A stretch of 64,000 nt of DNA from CAYQQQ01 sp964420125. Lineage in GTDB: Bacteria > Actinomycetota > Acidimicrobiia > Acidimicrobiales > Microtrichaceae. Made by a program: the position numbers and the translations under genes. The stretch lies in NCBI GenBank assembly GCA_964420125.1, contig CAYQQQ010000017.1:22268-86267 (forward strand). Direction: 5' to 3'. How positions within the stretch are numbered: position 1 is the stretch's first letter; each line of letters begins with the position of its first letter. The notes under the pieces are model-generated. The model ran no database searches and was not told where the DNA came from. It saw nothing but the letters and a program-made list of their open reading frames with translations. This document shows positions 56,244-64,000 of the stretch, piece by piece.

Positions 56244-58120
56244 ACGAGGCCGACGACCGCTCCACCCCGTCCACCGCCGCCGCCGAGGCGCGCTCGGGGA
56301 TGGGCGCCCGCATGACCGCGGTGGGAATGCCGACGGAGAAGAGCCGCGACCTGCGTGGCTCGACGCGTCGCCTCATCGCCCGCCTCCTCCCCGAACGGCT
56401 GGCGGCGATGGCCGTGCTCCTGCTGTCGGTTGGCAGCGTCGCCCTCACCGTGGCAGGGCCGAAGATCCTGGGTCGGGCGACCAACGTGATCGTCGCAGGC
56501 CTGTTCGGCCCTTCCGGCATCGACTTCGGTGAGCTCCACCGCATCCTCTTGACCGTCGCCGCCATCTACGCCGGTGCGTCCCTCCTGGCAGCCGTCCAGG
56601 GTCGCGTGCTGGCCGGCATGCTCCAGCGCAGCATGTTCCGTCTGCGCGAGGACGTGGAGGCGAAGCTCCATCGGCTCCCCCTCAGCTACGTCGACCGCCA
56701 GCCCCGTGGGGACCTGCTCAGCCGCGTCACCAACGACATCGACAACGTCGCGCAGAGCCTGCAGCAGACGCTCAGCCAGATGCTCACCTCTCTGCTCACG
56801 ATCGTCGGGGTGGTGATCATGATGTTCACCATCTCGCCGCTGCTGGCGGTCATCGCCCTGCTGACCGTCCCGCTGTCCATCGGCACGATGCAGGGCATCG
56901 CCAAGCGCTCGAAGAAGCGCTTCGTGGCGCAGTGGGCCCACACCGGCACGCTCAACGCCCAGGTGGAGGAGACCTTCACCGGCCACACGTTGGTCAAGGT
57001 GTTCGGCCACCAGCGCGAGTCCGAGGAGCGCTTCGCCGACACCAACGACGAGCTCTACGCCTCCGGGTTCGGAGCGCAGTTCCTGGTGGGGATCATCCAG
57101 CCCGCCATGATGTTCTTCGGCAACCTCAACTTCGTGGCCATCGCCGTCATCGGAGGGGTCCAGGTCACCAACGGGGCCATGACGATCGGCTCCGTGCAGG
57201 CCTTCATCCAGTACTCGAGGCTCTTCACCCAGCCGCTGACCCAGGTGGCGTCGATGTTCAACGTGCTCCAGTCGGGGATCGCGTCGGCGGAACGGGTCTT
57301 CGCCCTGCTCGACGCCCCCGAGGAGTCCCCCGACCCCGAGGAGCACGACCGAAGCACCGTACCGGTGCGCGGCGAGGTCGCCTTCGAGTCGATCGCCTTC
57401 TCCTACCAGCCGGATCGGCCGCTCATCGAGGACCTCTCCCTGGTGGCGCGACCCGGCCACACCGTCGCCGTGGTCGGCCCCACCGGGGCGGGCAAGACCA
57501 CCCTGGTCAACCTGCTGATGCGCTTCTACGAGATCGACCACGGCCGGATCACCCTCGACGGATCGGACATCGCCGGGATGCCCCGGCGGCAGCTCCGCGC
57601 CAACATGGGCATGGTCCTGCAGGACACCTGGCTGTTCTCGGGCACCATCCGCGACAACATCGCCTACGGCAACCTCGCTGCCGACGAAGCCGCCATCCTT
57701 GCCGCGGCCAAGGCGACCTACGTGGACCGCTTCGTGCACGCCCTCCCCGACGGCTACGACACCCTCGTCGACGACGAAGGCGGCTCCCTCAGCGCCGGCC
57801 AGAAGCAGCTGCTGACCATCGCACGTGCCTTCCTGGCCGATCCCGGCATCCTCATCCTCGACGAGGCGACGAGCTCGGTGGACACCCGAACCGAGGTGCT
57901 CGTCCAGGAGGCCATGGCTGCGCTGCGCTCCAACCGCACCAGCTTCGTGATCGCCCACCGGCTCTCGACGATCCGCGACGCCGACACGATCCTGGTGATG
58001 GAGCAGGGCAGGATCGTGCAGCAGGGCAGCCACGACGAGCTGCTGGCCAGAGGCGGCGCCTACAGCGACCTCTACCACGCCCAGTTCGCCGCTCCGGCGG
58101 TCGACATCGACAACCCCTGA
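56240..58120 (+). CDS. ABC exporter half-transporter with canonical catalytic site
   Basis: The 626-aa partner has an extended N-terminus (about 40 residues), a six-helix exporter domain, and an ATPase with GPTGAGKT and LILDEATSSVD. The catalytic Glu is E542 and the switch His is in VIAHRLS. The ABC signature reads LSAGQ, a common variant. It should pair with the upstream degenerate subunit. The GTG at 56240 overlaps the previous stop codon, so the two subunits are translationally coupled and made in equal amounts. Confidence 0.93.
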   Translation: MNEADDRSTPSTAAAEARSGMGARMTAVGMPTEKSRDLRGSTRRLIARLLPERLAAMAVLLLSVGSVALTVAGPKILGRATNVIVAGLFGPSGIDFGELHRILLTVAAIYAGASLLAAVQGRVLAGMLQRSMFRLREDVEAKLHRLPLSYVDRQPRGDLLSRVTNDIDNVAQSLQQTLSQMLTSLLTIVGVVIMMFTISPLLAVIALLTVPLSIGTMQGIAKRSKKRFVAQWAHTGTLNAQVEETFTGHTLVKVFGHQRESEERFADTNDELYASGFGAQFLVGIIQPAMMFFGNLNFVAIAVIGGVQVTNGAMTIGSVQAFIQYSRLFTQPLTQVASMFNVLQSGIASAERVFALLDAPEESPDPEEHDRSTVPVRGEVAFESIAFSYQPDRPLIEDLSLVARPGHTVAVVGPTGAGKTTLVNLLMRFYEIDHGRITLDGSDIAGMPRRQLRANMGMVLQDTWLFSGTIRDNIAYGNLAADEAAILAAAKATYVDRFVHALPDGYDTLVDDEGGSLSAGQKQLLTIARAFLADPGILILDEATSSVDTRTEVLVQEAMAALRSNRTSFVIAHRLSTIRDADTILVMEQGRIVQQGSHDELLARGGAYSDLYHAQFAAPAVDIDNP

Positions 58121-58143
58121 GTCGCGCCGAGCACAGCGCTACC

Positions 58144-59301
58144 TCAGAACGGCGGGCCCGAGGAGGTGATGGCGAACATCGCCGAGCGGTTCCGCTCCGC
58201 ACACGTCGTGGCCCCGTCGGCCACCTCCACGACGAGCCCCGCCAGCTCCTCGGCCACCTCCGGAAGGCTGCGGCCGTGCATCACCCCGCCCGCATCGAAG
58301 TCCATGTCGTGAGCCATCTTCTCGAACAGCGCGCTGTTGGTGGAGATCTTCACGGTCGGGGCGATCGGTGACCCGGTCGGGGTCCCACGACCGGTGGTGA
58401 ACAGCATCACCTGCGCGCCGGCGGCCAGTTCGCCGGTGAAGGAGAACACGTCCGACCCCGGCGCATCCATCACCACCAACCCCCGCTCGCTCGGAGACTC
58501 TGCGTACTCCACGACCTGGCGGATGGGGGTGTGCCCACCCTTGGCGAACGAGCCGAGCGACTTCTCCTCGATGCTGGAGAGCCCTCCTTCTGCGTTGCCG
58601 GGAGCGATGACCAGGTGGGCGAAGGGACCGAGCTCCTCCTTCACCAGCTGTCGCTGCTGCGCCAACATGCCCAGCAGGCGATCCCTCACCTCAGGAGTGG
58701 CGCACCGCTGCGCCACCGCGTCCTCGGCGCCGATGAACTCGGTGATCTCCGCGAGGATGATCGAGCCCCCCTCGCCGACGAGCCAGTCGGCGACGAGCCC
58801 GACCGCCGGGTTGGCGGTGATCCCCGACATCGAGTCCGACCCTCCGCACTCGAGCGCCAGCATGAGGTGCTCCAGGCCCGCCGGCTCCCGTCGCTCCTGT
58901 CCCGCATCGGCCAGCATGTCGCGCACGACCTCGATGCCCGCCTCGACGCTGCCGGGTGTTCCCCCCGTCTCCTGGATCACGAGGTGCTCCACCCGTCGGC
59001 CGCCTTCGGAGGCCCGTTCGGCGATCATCGCCGCTTGGATCACCTCGCATCCGAGTCCCACGACCAGAGCGGCGGAGACGTTGGGATGGCGGGCAGTGCC
59101 CACGAGGGTGCGGATGGCCAGGGTCACGTCGTCGGGCCCCCTACCACAGCCCTCCGTGTGGGTGATGGGCACCACCTCCGGCACCGCCCGCCCGATCGCC
59201 TCCACCACACCGTTGGCGCAGCTCACCGAGGACATCACCGCCACGTGGTTGCGCACCCCGACGGTCCCATCGCAACGGTGGTACCCCATGAACTGCGACA
59301 T
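58144..59301 (-). CDS. UxaA-family dehydratase/lyase large subunit (altronate dehydratase- or SuyB-like)
   Basis: The 385-aa protein matches the C-terminal catalytic part of UxaA/GarD enzymes: an early FMGYHRCDGTVGVRNHVAVMSSVSCAN, then ITHTEGCGRG, ALECGGSDSMSGITANPAVG and IAPTVKISTN. The family uses Fe2+ to dehydrate sugar acids (altronate, galactarate) or to cleave sulfolactate. It starts 1 nt after the stop of the small SAF subunit, as in split enzymes such as SuyAB. The substrate cannot be deduced: no transporter, uronate isomerase or sulfonate gene is adjacent. Confidence 0.88.
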   Translation of the reverse strand: MSQFMGYHRCDGTVGVRNHVAVMSSVSCANGVVEAIGRAVPEVVPITHTEGCGRGPDDVTLAIRTLVGTARHPNVSAALVVGLGCEVIQAAMIAERASEGGRRVEHLVIQETGGTPGSVEAGIEVVRDMLADAGQERREPAGLEHLMLALECGGSDSMSGITANPAVGLVADWLVGEGGSIILAEITEFIGAEDAVAQRCATPEVRDRLLGMLAQQRQLVKEELGPFAHLVIAPGNAEGGLSSIEEKSLGSFAKGGHTPIRQVVEYAESPSERGLVVMDAPGSDVFSFTGELAAGAQVMLFTTGRGTPTGSPIAPTVKISTNSALFEKMAHDMDFDAGGVMHGRSLPEVAEELAGLVVEVADGATTCAERNRSAMFAITSSGPPF

Positions 59302-59302
59302 G

Positions 59303-59572
59303 TCAGAGCTCCTGGCCGGTGAGGTTGTGGGTGTGGACGTGCTCGCCTGCGGCGATGGGGCGGGATGCGACGCCGATGACGTGGCCGTACTTCACGATCG
59401 CCTCGCCGGTGTCGATGGCGCTGAGCGCCACCTTGTGGCCGGTGGGGATGGTGGCGCCGGCGACCACGTGGCAGCTGCCGTCGTGCGCCACCACCTCGGC
59501 ACCGGGAGCGAGCTCCTCCAGCACGGTGGCGACGTTGTCGGTGGGATCGATGACGAGGGCGTTCGAGCGCAT
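59303..59572 (-). CDS. UxaA-family small subunit (SAF domain)
   Basis: The 89-aa protein is a single SAF domain (VIDPTDNVATVLEELAPGAEV...IPTGHKVALSAIDTGEAIVKYGHVIGVA...AAGEHVHTHNL), the N-terminal part of altronate dehydratase present here as a separate gene. The GHK and HTHN residues fit the family. Upstream, TACGCT lies 8 nt before the ATG and no ribosome site is visible, so this may be another leaderless start. The large subunit follows immediately. Confidence 0.88.
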   Translation of the reverse strand: MRSNALVIDPTDNVATVLEELAPGAEVVAHDGSCHVVAGATIPTGHKVALSAIDTGEAIVKYGHVIGVASRPIAAGEHVHTHNLTGQEL

Positions 59573-59665
59573 GTGGTGCCAGCGTATTGGGATCCGTGCG
59601 ATCCACCCATGCCCGCACATCACGCCGCCCTGGCCCGCCGACCTCCCGGCCCCTGGAGCAGCGCG

Positions 59666-60535
59666 CTAGGCGAAGCGGGAGATGACCTCCGCACCGAAGC
59701 GCTCGAGGCCCTCTCGTTGGTGCTCGAGCGAGCTGGAGTCCCCCGGGTAGTAGTACCAGGGCGCCACCATGGCGTCGGTCACGCCGAGCTCCTCCAGGCG
59801 CCGGAACCCGTCGTAGTCGAACACGTCCGAGCAGATGGCCTTGATCTCGAAGGGCACGTCGCCGCGGCCGTACTCCTCGCGCAGCTCCGCCAGCTTCGGG
59901 ATGATCTCCGCCAGCTCCGCTTCGCTGTTGAGCACCGAGATCCACCCGTCGCCCAGTCGCGCCGCTCGGCGGAGCCCGGGTTCGGAGAGCCCTCCGACGT
60001 AGATCGGCACCGGCTCGCTCGGCGCCGGTCGCACCATGAGCCGGCCGAAGTCGTAGTGCCGGCCGTGGTACTCCACGAACTCCCCGGTGCACACCAGGCG
60101 GATGATCTCGATCGCCTCGTCCGTGCGCACGCCTCGGGTGCGCATCTCCTGGCCGAGCCAGGCGAACTCCTCGGGGATCCAGCTCAGCCCCACGCCGATG
60201 CCCACCCGGTTGCCGGAGAGCACTGCGGCCGAGGAGACCGTCTTGGCCATCAGCAGCGGCTCACGGATCGCCAGCTTCACCACGTTGGTGTAGAAGCGCA
60301 GCCGCTCCGTGACCGCCGCCATCGCCGGGATGGCCACGAACGGGTCGAGGAACGGGGTCTCCGGTGCCCAGAACCGGCTGCCGTCGTCGGTGTAGGGGTA
60401 CCCGGCAGACACGTCCTCGGGGAAGAACACCGATTCGGGCACGGCGACGGAGCCGTAGCCGGCCGCCTCCGCCGTCTGCGCCAACGGCAGGAAGTGGTCG
60501 GCCTCGATCATCGGGAACGCCACGGTGAACTCCAC
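59666..60535 (-). CDS. LLM-class (luciferase-like, probably F420-dependent) oxidoreductase
   Basis: The 289-aa protein has the TIM-barrel LLM pattern: FTVAFPMIEADHFLPLAQTAEAAGYGSVAVPE, then GNRVGIGVGLSWIPEEFAWLG, PAPSEPVPIYVGGLSEPGLRRAARLGDGWI. These features are common to F420-dependent actinobacterial members. The GTG at 60535 follows AGGAGGAG. It is the last gene of a minus-strand set (SDR, acyl-CoA dehydrogenase, NTF2-like, LLM) that looks like lipid or steroid metabolism. Its exact substrate is unknown. Confidence 0.9.
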   Translation of the reverse strand: MEFTVAFPMIEADHFLPLAQTAEAAGYGSVAVPESVFFPEDVSAGYPYTDDGSRFWAPETPFLDPFVAIPAMAAVTERLRFYTNVVKLAIREPLLMAKTVSSAAVLSGNRVGIGVGLSWIPEEFAWLGQEMRTRGVRTDEAIEIIRLVCTGEFVEYHGRHYDFGRLMVRPAPSEPVPIYVGGLSEPGLRRAARLGDGWISVLNSEAELAEIIPKLAELREEYGRGDVPFEIKAICSDVFDYDGFRRLEELGVTDAMVAPWYYYPGDSSSLEHQREGLERFGAEVISRFA

Positions 60536-60600
60536 GGCTCCTCCTAGGTGTCGGTTGGGGCGGATCGTCGTCTCGAAGGGCGAGCGGGGACGCCGCCGGT

Positions 60601-61056
60601 TCAGGGTGCGGGCAGGAACTCCGTGTCGTCGAGCTCCCAGAAGCCCCTCAGCGATTCGATCTTGCCGTCGTCGTCGACCCGGTAGACCCCCACCAACGGC
60701 ACCGCGGCGCTGCTGCCGTCGGGGAAGGTCGTGGTGATGGTCATGACGTTGGCCACCTCCTTGCCTCCGGCGTAGCTGGCATGGATGTCCATGTGCACGG
60801 GGTTGGCGGAGATCACCTCGTCGTAGAAGGCGGCCCGGGCCTCCGGGCCCCGGTGCCCCTCGCCGGTCGCGTCGAACATGGAGATCCCCACAGGATCCTC
60901 CACCACGGCATCCTCGGTGAACAGCGAGAGCCAGCGCTCCCGGTCTCCGGCGTGCACCGCCGCCCGGGATCGAAGTGCCGCGGCGCGGGCGGAGCGGTCG
61001 TCGTCGGCGGGATAGGGCAGATCCAGCGCCGGTGGTCGTTCGGAAGGGCTCTTCAT
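60601..61056 (-). CDS. NTF2-like / ketosteroid-isomerase-fold protein
   Basis: The 151-aa protein has the SnoaL/NTF2 cone fold pattern: a first helix, HAGDRERWLSLFTEDAVVEDPVG, a central helix with GPEARAAFYDEVI, and a strand-rich end with VGVYRVDDDGKIESLRGFWE. Members include steroid delta-isomerases, polyketide cyclases and limonene epoxide hydrolases. The ATG at 61056 has GAGGA 9 nt upstream. It is 64 nt after the acyl-CoA dehydrogenase gene in a probable operon. A steroid-related role is suggested only by the neighbourhood. Confidence 0.85.
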   Translation of the reverse strand: MKSPSERPPALDLPYPADDDRSARAAALRSRAAVHAGDRERWLSLFTEDAVVEDPVGISMFDATGEGHRGPEARAAFYDEVISANPVHMDIHASYAGGKEVANVMTITTTFPDGSSAAVPLVGVYRVDDDGKIESLRGFWELDDTEFLPAP

Positions 61057-61119
61057 GTCATCATCCTCGGCTGGTCCGTGCGGGCCGAACAGTAGCGCCG
61101 GGCAGGTGATCCGAGCCCC

Positions 61120-62307
61120 TCACGCCCGCCGCATCTCGTTGAAGGCGACGGTGCGCGTCTCGTCGAGCTCACGGGGCAGGCCGAGCACCCGTTCGGCCGC
61201 CATGTTCTTCTGCACCTCGTCCGTCCCGCCCCCGATGCGGATGCCCGGGGTGATCAGGAACAGGTTGCGCCAGCGGCTCTGCTCGGTGACCGCAGCCGGC
61301 CCGAGCAGGTCGAAGGCCGCTTCGCCCGCCCGTGTCAGGACGCGCACCATGGCCAGCTTGGCGATGGCGCCTTCCGCGGTGGGGATCTCCCCCGCCGCCA
61401 ACTTGGACAGGATGCGGAAGTTCAACAGCTCGAGGCACTTGTCGTCGATGTACACGCGAGCCAGCTGGTCGCGCTCGGTCGGGCTCAGGTCGCCACGACG
61501 TCGGGCCAGCTCTGCCAGCTCCTCCCAGTGGAAGATGCCCAGCGAGCCGCCGAGGGTCATGCGCTCGTGCATGAGGGTGGTCATCGCCACCTTCCACCCC
61601 TCGCCCGGATCGCCGATCCTGTTGACGTCGGGGATGCGCACCTCGTCGAGGAACACCTCGTTGAAGTGCACGTCGCCGTTCATCTGGCGCAGCGGCCGCA
61701 CCGTCACGCCGGGGCTGGACATGTCGACCAGGAAGAAGGTCAGGCCCTCGTGCTTGGGCAGCGTCGAATCTGTCCGGGCGAGGAGGATCCCCCACTGGGA
61801 GAAGTGGGCGCCCGAGGACCACACCTTCTGGCCGGTCACCACCCAGTCGTCGCCGTCGCGCTCCGCGCGGGTCGACAGCGCGGCCAGGTCCGAGCCGGCG
61901 CCGGGCTCGCTGAAGAGCTGGCACCAGATCTCCTCGCCGCTGAGGATCCGGGACAGGTGGCGCTCCCGCTGCGCGTCGGTGCCGTGGGAGAAGATGGCCG
62001 GACCGGCCATGCCGATGCCCACGATCCCGATGGGAGCGGGCACCCTCACCCGCTGGCACTCCTGGTTCCAGATGATCTGCTCGACCGGTCCAGCTCCTCG
62101 ACCGCCATGGGCCTCGGGCCAGGTGATCGCCACCCACCCGTTCTCGAACAGGAGGCGCTGCCACGCCCTCAGGGCGGCCAGCCGCTCCTCCCAGACCTCC
62201 TCCCGCTGGACCTCCAGGTCGGGAGGTGCCTCGTGGTGGTGGGCGTCGAGGAACGCCCGAGCCTCGGCCCGGAACGCCGCTTCGGCAGGCGAGTCGGAGA
62301 GATCCAT
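61120..62307 (-). CDS. Acyl-CoA dehydrogenase (FadE-type)
   Basis: The 395-aa FAD enzyme has the family blocks: ITWPEAHGGRGAGPVEQIIWNQE, WCQLFSEPGAGSDLA (FAD/substrate), DDWVVTGQKVWSSGAH, and the C-terminal LITPGIRIGGGTDEVQKNMAAERVLGLPRE. It most resembles actinobacterial FadE proteins of steroid and branched-lipid catabolism, some of which form alpha2-beta2 pairs. It lies 54 nt downstream of the SDR gene. The ATG at 62307 follows AGGAGG, about 12 nt away. Confidence 0.92.
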   Translation of the reverse strand: MDLSDSPAEAAFRAEARAFLDAHHHEAPPDLEVQREEVWEERLAALRAWQRLLFENGWVAITWPEAHGGRGAGPVEQIIWNQECQRVRVPAPIGIVGIGMAGPAIFSHGTDAQRERHLSRILSGEEIWCQLFSEPGAGSDLAALSTRAERDGDDWVVTGQKVWSSGAHFSQWGILLARTDSTLPKHEGLTFFLVDMSSPGVTVRPLRQMNGDVHFNEVFLDEVRIPDVNRIGDPGEGWKVAMTTLMHERMTLGGSLGIFHWEELAELARRRGDLSPTERDQLARVYIDDKCLELLNFRILSKLAAGEIPTAEGAIAKLAMVRVLTRAGEAAFDLLGPAAVTEQSRWRNLFLITPGIRIGGGTDEVQKNMAAERVLGLPRELDETRTVAFNEMRRA

Positions 62308-62361
62308 CGCTCGGTGAGCCTCCTGGGCGCGTCGAGGGGCGGGTGGCGAGCTTGCGAGGCC

Positions 62362-63126
62362 TCAGGCGACGGTGCCGCCGTCCACCACGAGGATGGTGCC
62401 CGTGGCGTGGCGCATCGTGTCCGCAGACAGGAAGGCGATGGCGTCGGCGATCACGGACGGCTCGATCATCTCGCCGTTGAGGGGGAGGATCCGCGCCAGC
62501 AGCTGCTCCTCGGCGCCGTCGGGCATCGCGAACCCGTCGATGATGGGGGTGACCACGCCGCCGGGGCAGACCGCGTTCACGCGCACACCCCGAGAGGCGT
62601 ACTCGCACGCCAGGGTCTTCGTCAGCTGGATCAGGCCGGCCTTCGAGGCGCTGTACGCCGCTCCGTAGGCATGGCCGGTGATGCCGGCGATGGAGGCCAC
62701 GTTCACGATGGCGCCCTTCGTCTCCAACAGCGCAGGGACGGCCTCCCGGCAGGTGAGGAACGGACCGGTGAGGTTGACCCTGAGGATGCGGTCCCACCAC
62801 TCGATGGTCTCCTCCTCGGAGCGGGAGAAGTGCCCGATGCCGGCCACGTTGGCGAGGACGTCGAGCTTGCCGTAGCGCTCGAGCGTGGCCGCCACCAGCG
62901 ACCGCACGGTCTCCTCGTCGCCGACGTCGCCGGCGGTGGCGAAGGCCTCCCCGCCGGCGTCGGTGATCATCGCGGCGGTCTCGTCGACGCCGGCCTCGGC
63001 CAGGTCGAAGCAGGCGACCTTCAGGCCGTCCTCGGCGTAGCGAACGGCGGTGGCCCGACCGATGCCGGACGCCGCGCCGGTCACCAGGGCCACACGGTCG
63101 TCCTTGTCGGGCGTCTTCGTGCTCAT
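62362..63126 (-). CDS. Short-chain dehydrogenase/reductase (SDR)
   Basis: The 254-aa classical SDR has TGAASGIG at 16-23, NVAG, catalytic S145, Y158 and K162 (YSASK), and CPGGV. It is NAD(P)-dependent and probably oxidises a hydroxyl, perhaps a 3-hydroxyacyl or hydroxysteroid. It is the first gene of the minus-strand lipid-like set. The promoter region holds a KstR-like box at 63200-63213 directly at the predicted transcription start. The ATG at 63126 has GGTGGGA upstream. Confidence 0.93.
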   Translation of the reverse strand: MSTKTPDKDDRVALVTGAASGIGRATAVRYAEDGLKVACFDLAEAGVDETAAMITDAGGEAFATAGDVGDEETVRSLVAATLERYGKLDVLANVAGIGHFSRSEEETIEWWDRILRVNLTGPFLTCREAVPALLETKGAIVNVASIAGITGHAYGAAYSASKAGLIQLTKTLACEYASRGVRVNAVCPGGVVTPIIDGFAMPDGAEEQLLARILPLNGEMIEPSVIADAIAFLSADTMRHATGTILVVDGGTVA

Positions 63127-63199
63127 TGCGTGTTCCCACCTTCTGTCGAGGCGACGACGGGTCGAAGGGCGTGCGGGTCGACGCGAGGTCGACCAGAAC

Positions 63200-63213
63200 T
63201 GTAACCTGTTCTA
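63200..63213. promoter_or_regulatory. KstR-like operator
   Basis: TGTAACCTGTTCTA fits the published KstR consensus TnnAACnnGTTnnA at all fixed positions. It lies within a wider AGAAC-N8-GTTCT inverted repeat, and just downstream of the -10-like TAGGGT of the SDR operon, where a repressor would block initiation. No KstR gene is in the window. Confidence 0.6.
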
Positions 63214-63219
63214 CTTCGG

Positions 63220-63335
63220 GACCCTAGCAGCGGTCTCCGAGGCGACGCTAACCTCCTGCGTCGCCACGTGGGCACGGCGATGGGCGCCGCATCCGACCCT
63301 GGTCCCACCGGCCTGCCGAGGGCGCCGCTAGGGTC
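63220..63335. promoter_or_regulatory. Divergent promoters with mirrored GCTAGGGTC elements
   Basis: GACCCTAGC (63220-63228) and GCTAGGGTC (63327-63335) are perfect inverted copies, so each divergent gene has the same -10-like TAGGGT at a suitable distance. One serves the SDR operon (start near 63213), the other the MarR gene (start near 63341, then GAGG and GTG 63355). Clear -35 boxes are absent. Confidence 0.45.
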
Positions 63336-63354
63336 ACCGAGCAGTGAGGATCAC

Positions 63355-63864
63355 GTGAGAGAGACGCGCTGGGTCGACGACTTCAGCGAGGCATGGGCCC
63401 GGGAGTACCCCGACGCGGACGACACCTCCGGCATGTTGCTGGTCACCCGCCTCGCGCGCCTCAGCGTGCTCATCGAGGCGTTCCAGGCCGACACCCTGAC
63501 CCCGTTCGACCTCATGCCCAGCGACTACGCCGTGCTCACCCTGTTGCGACGCGTCGGCCCGCCCTACGAGCTGGCCCCCACCGAGCTCTCCAACACCCTC
63601 GAGCGATCCTCCGGCGGGATGACCAAGATGCTCAAGCGGCTGGAAGCGCTCGAGCTGGTCGAACGGGTGCCCGACCCCGACGATCGCCGCAGCAACCTCG
63701 TCCGCCTGACCGAGGCCGGCAAGGAGCTGGAGCAGAAGGCCTTCGAGACGTTCGTGGCTCGCACCCACGAGCTGCTGCACGCCGCGTCCCCGGACGACGT
63801 CGGCACCATCAACGAAGCGGTGCACAAGCTCCTCGGCATCATCGAGGCCGACTTCCGCCGCTGA
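63355..63864 (+). CDS. MarR-family transcriptional regulator
   Basis: The 169-aa protein has the MarR winged helix: MPSDYAVLTLLRRVGPPYELAPTELSNTLERSSGGMTKMLKRLEALELVERVPDPDDRRSNLVRLTEAGKEL. The beta-wing has the usual D-x-R-R-S. It starts at GTG 63355 with GAGG 6 nt upstream; an in-frame ATG at 63268 would add a poorly coding extension. It is divergent from the SDR-acyl-CoA dehydrogenase set, which it may regulate alongside or instead of a KstR protein. Confidence 0.9.
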   Translation: MRETRWVDDFSEAWAREYPDADDTSGMLLVTRLARLSVLIEAFQADTLTPFDLMPSDYAVLTLLRRVGPPYELAPTELSNTLERSSGGMTKMLKRLEALELVERVPDPDDRRSNLVRLTEAGKELEQKAFETFVARTHELLHAASPDDVGTINEAVHKLLGIIEADFRR

Positions 63865-63880
63865 GAGGTGCGGACGCGCT

Positions 63881-63897
63881 CGGCCCGGTGCGGGCCG
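63881..63897 (+). terminator. Terminator hairpin after the MarR gene
   Basis: CGGCCCG-GTG-CGGGCCG is a perfect 7-bp stem 17 nt after the stop codon. A 12-bp palindrome CTCCCGCGGGAG follows at 63903-63914. No gene is seen from here to the window end. Confidence 0.55.
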
Positions 63898-64000
63898 GGT
63901 GGCTCCCGCGGGAGTGGCGGCGGGGTGGGTGCCGGTGCTCGTGCGGGTTCCGGTGAGTTCCTAACGGGGGTCAAGGGTCTCAGGCGGCTTTCTCGGTAGG

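Overview
The window is a stretch of very GC-rich chromosome (GC-ending codons dominate every gene) with many ATGA/GTGA stop-start overlaps, an F420-type LLM oxidoreductase gene, a SARP/BTAD regulator and candidate leaderless promoters. Together these point to a free-living high-GC actinobacterium; an Acidimicrobiia-like lineage is my inference, not something the sequence proves. Two runs of exactly 100 N (26817-26916 and 34592-34691) show that this is a scaffolded draft assembly. I saw no rRNA, tRNA, CRISPR array, IS element or phage module.

Region 1 (1-14303) is redox metabolism. A 5' fragment of one type II DMSO-reductase-family molybdoenzyme (1-818, minus) lies back to back with a ThDP enzyme (950-2620). 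A nitroreductase and an APH/EcKL-like kinase follow. Next comes a complete molybdoenzyme operon on the minus strand: a 46-aa basic/acidic small protein, then alpha, heme-b gamma (ethylbenzene-dehydrogenase type), 4x[Fe-S] beta with a Lys-Ala-Pro repeat tail, and a TorD/NarJ chaperone. No subunit has a visible Tat or Sec signal. Divergent from it is a MoxR-type AAA+ ATPase plus a VWA protein (NorQ/NorD-like), a likely metalloenzyme-activation pair.

Region 2 (14319-19018) is an arginine deiminase operon in the order arcD-arcC-arcA-arcB. Region 3 (19152-26264) is an IclR regulator divergent from a tightly overlapped four-gene catabolic operon: IolD-like ThDP hydrolase, aldehyde dehydrogenase, IlvD/EDD dehydratase and Gfo/Idh/MocA dehydrogenase. 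The intergenic region holds two copies of a 17-bp palindrome, one over the -35 of a promoter that would give a leaderless mRNA. This looks like an inositol-like (cyclitol or sugar acid) pathway in which an Fe-S dehydratase takes the place of IolE.

Region 4 (26345-45861) has a gap-broken LuxR regulator, a 1158-aa SARP-ATPase regulator, and divergently a 50-aa ORF translationally overlapping a secreted giant protein (about 4500 aa as assembled) with long beta-repeat units, two Calx-beta domains and an EF-hand loop. A perfect 17-bp-stem terminator separates it from a convergent delta-60-repeat beta-propeller protein. The giant gene contains an assembly gap at a 663-nt tandem repeat.

Region 5 (45999-53686) is a branched-chain amino-acid type ABC transporter compressed into fused polypeptides: LivH-LivM, then MFS-LivF-LivG, then a binding protein broken by an apparent one-base deletion in a C7 run. 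Region 6 (53836-58120) is a TetR regulator and a heterodimeric ABC exporter under a perfect palindromic operator. Region 7 (58144-63864) has a split UxaA-type dehydratase, then a lipid/steroid-like set (LLM, NTF2-like, acyl-CoA dehydrogenase, SDR) whose promoter carries a sequence fitting the KstR consensus, divergent from a MarR regulator.
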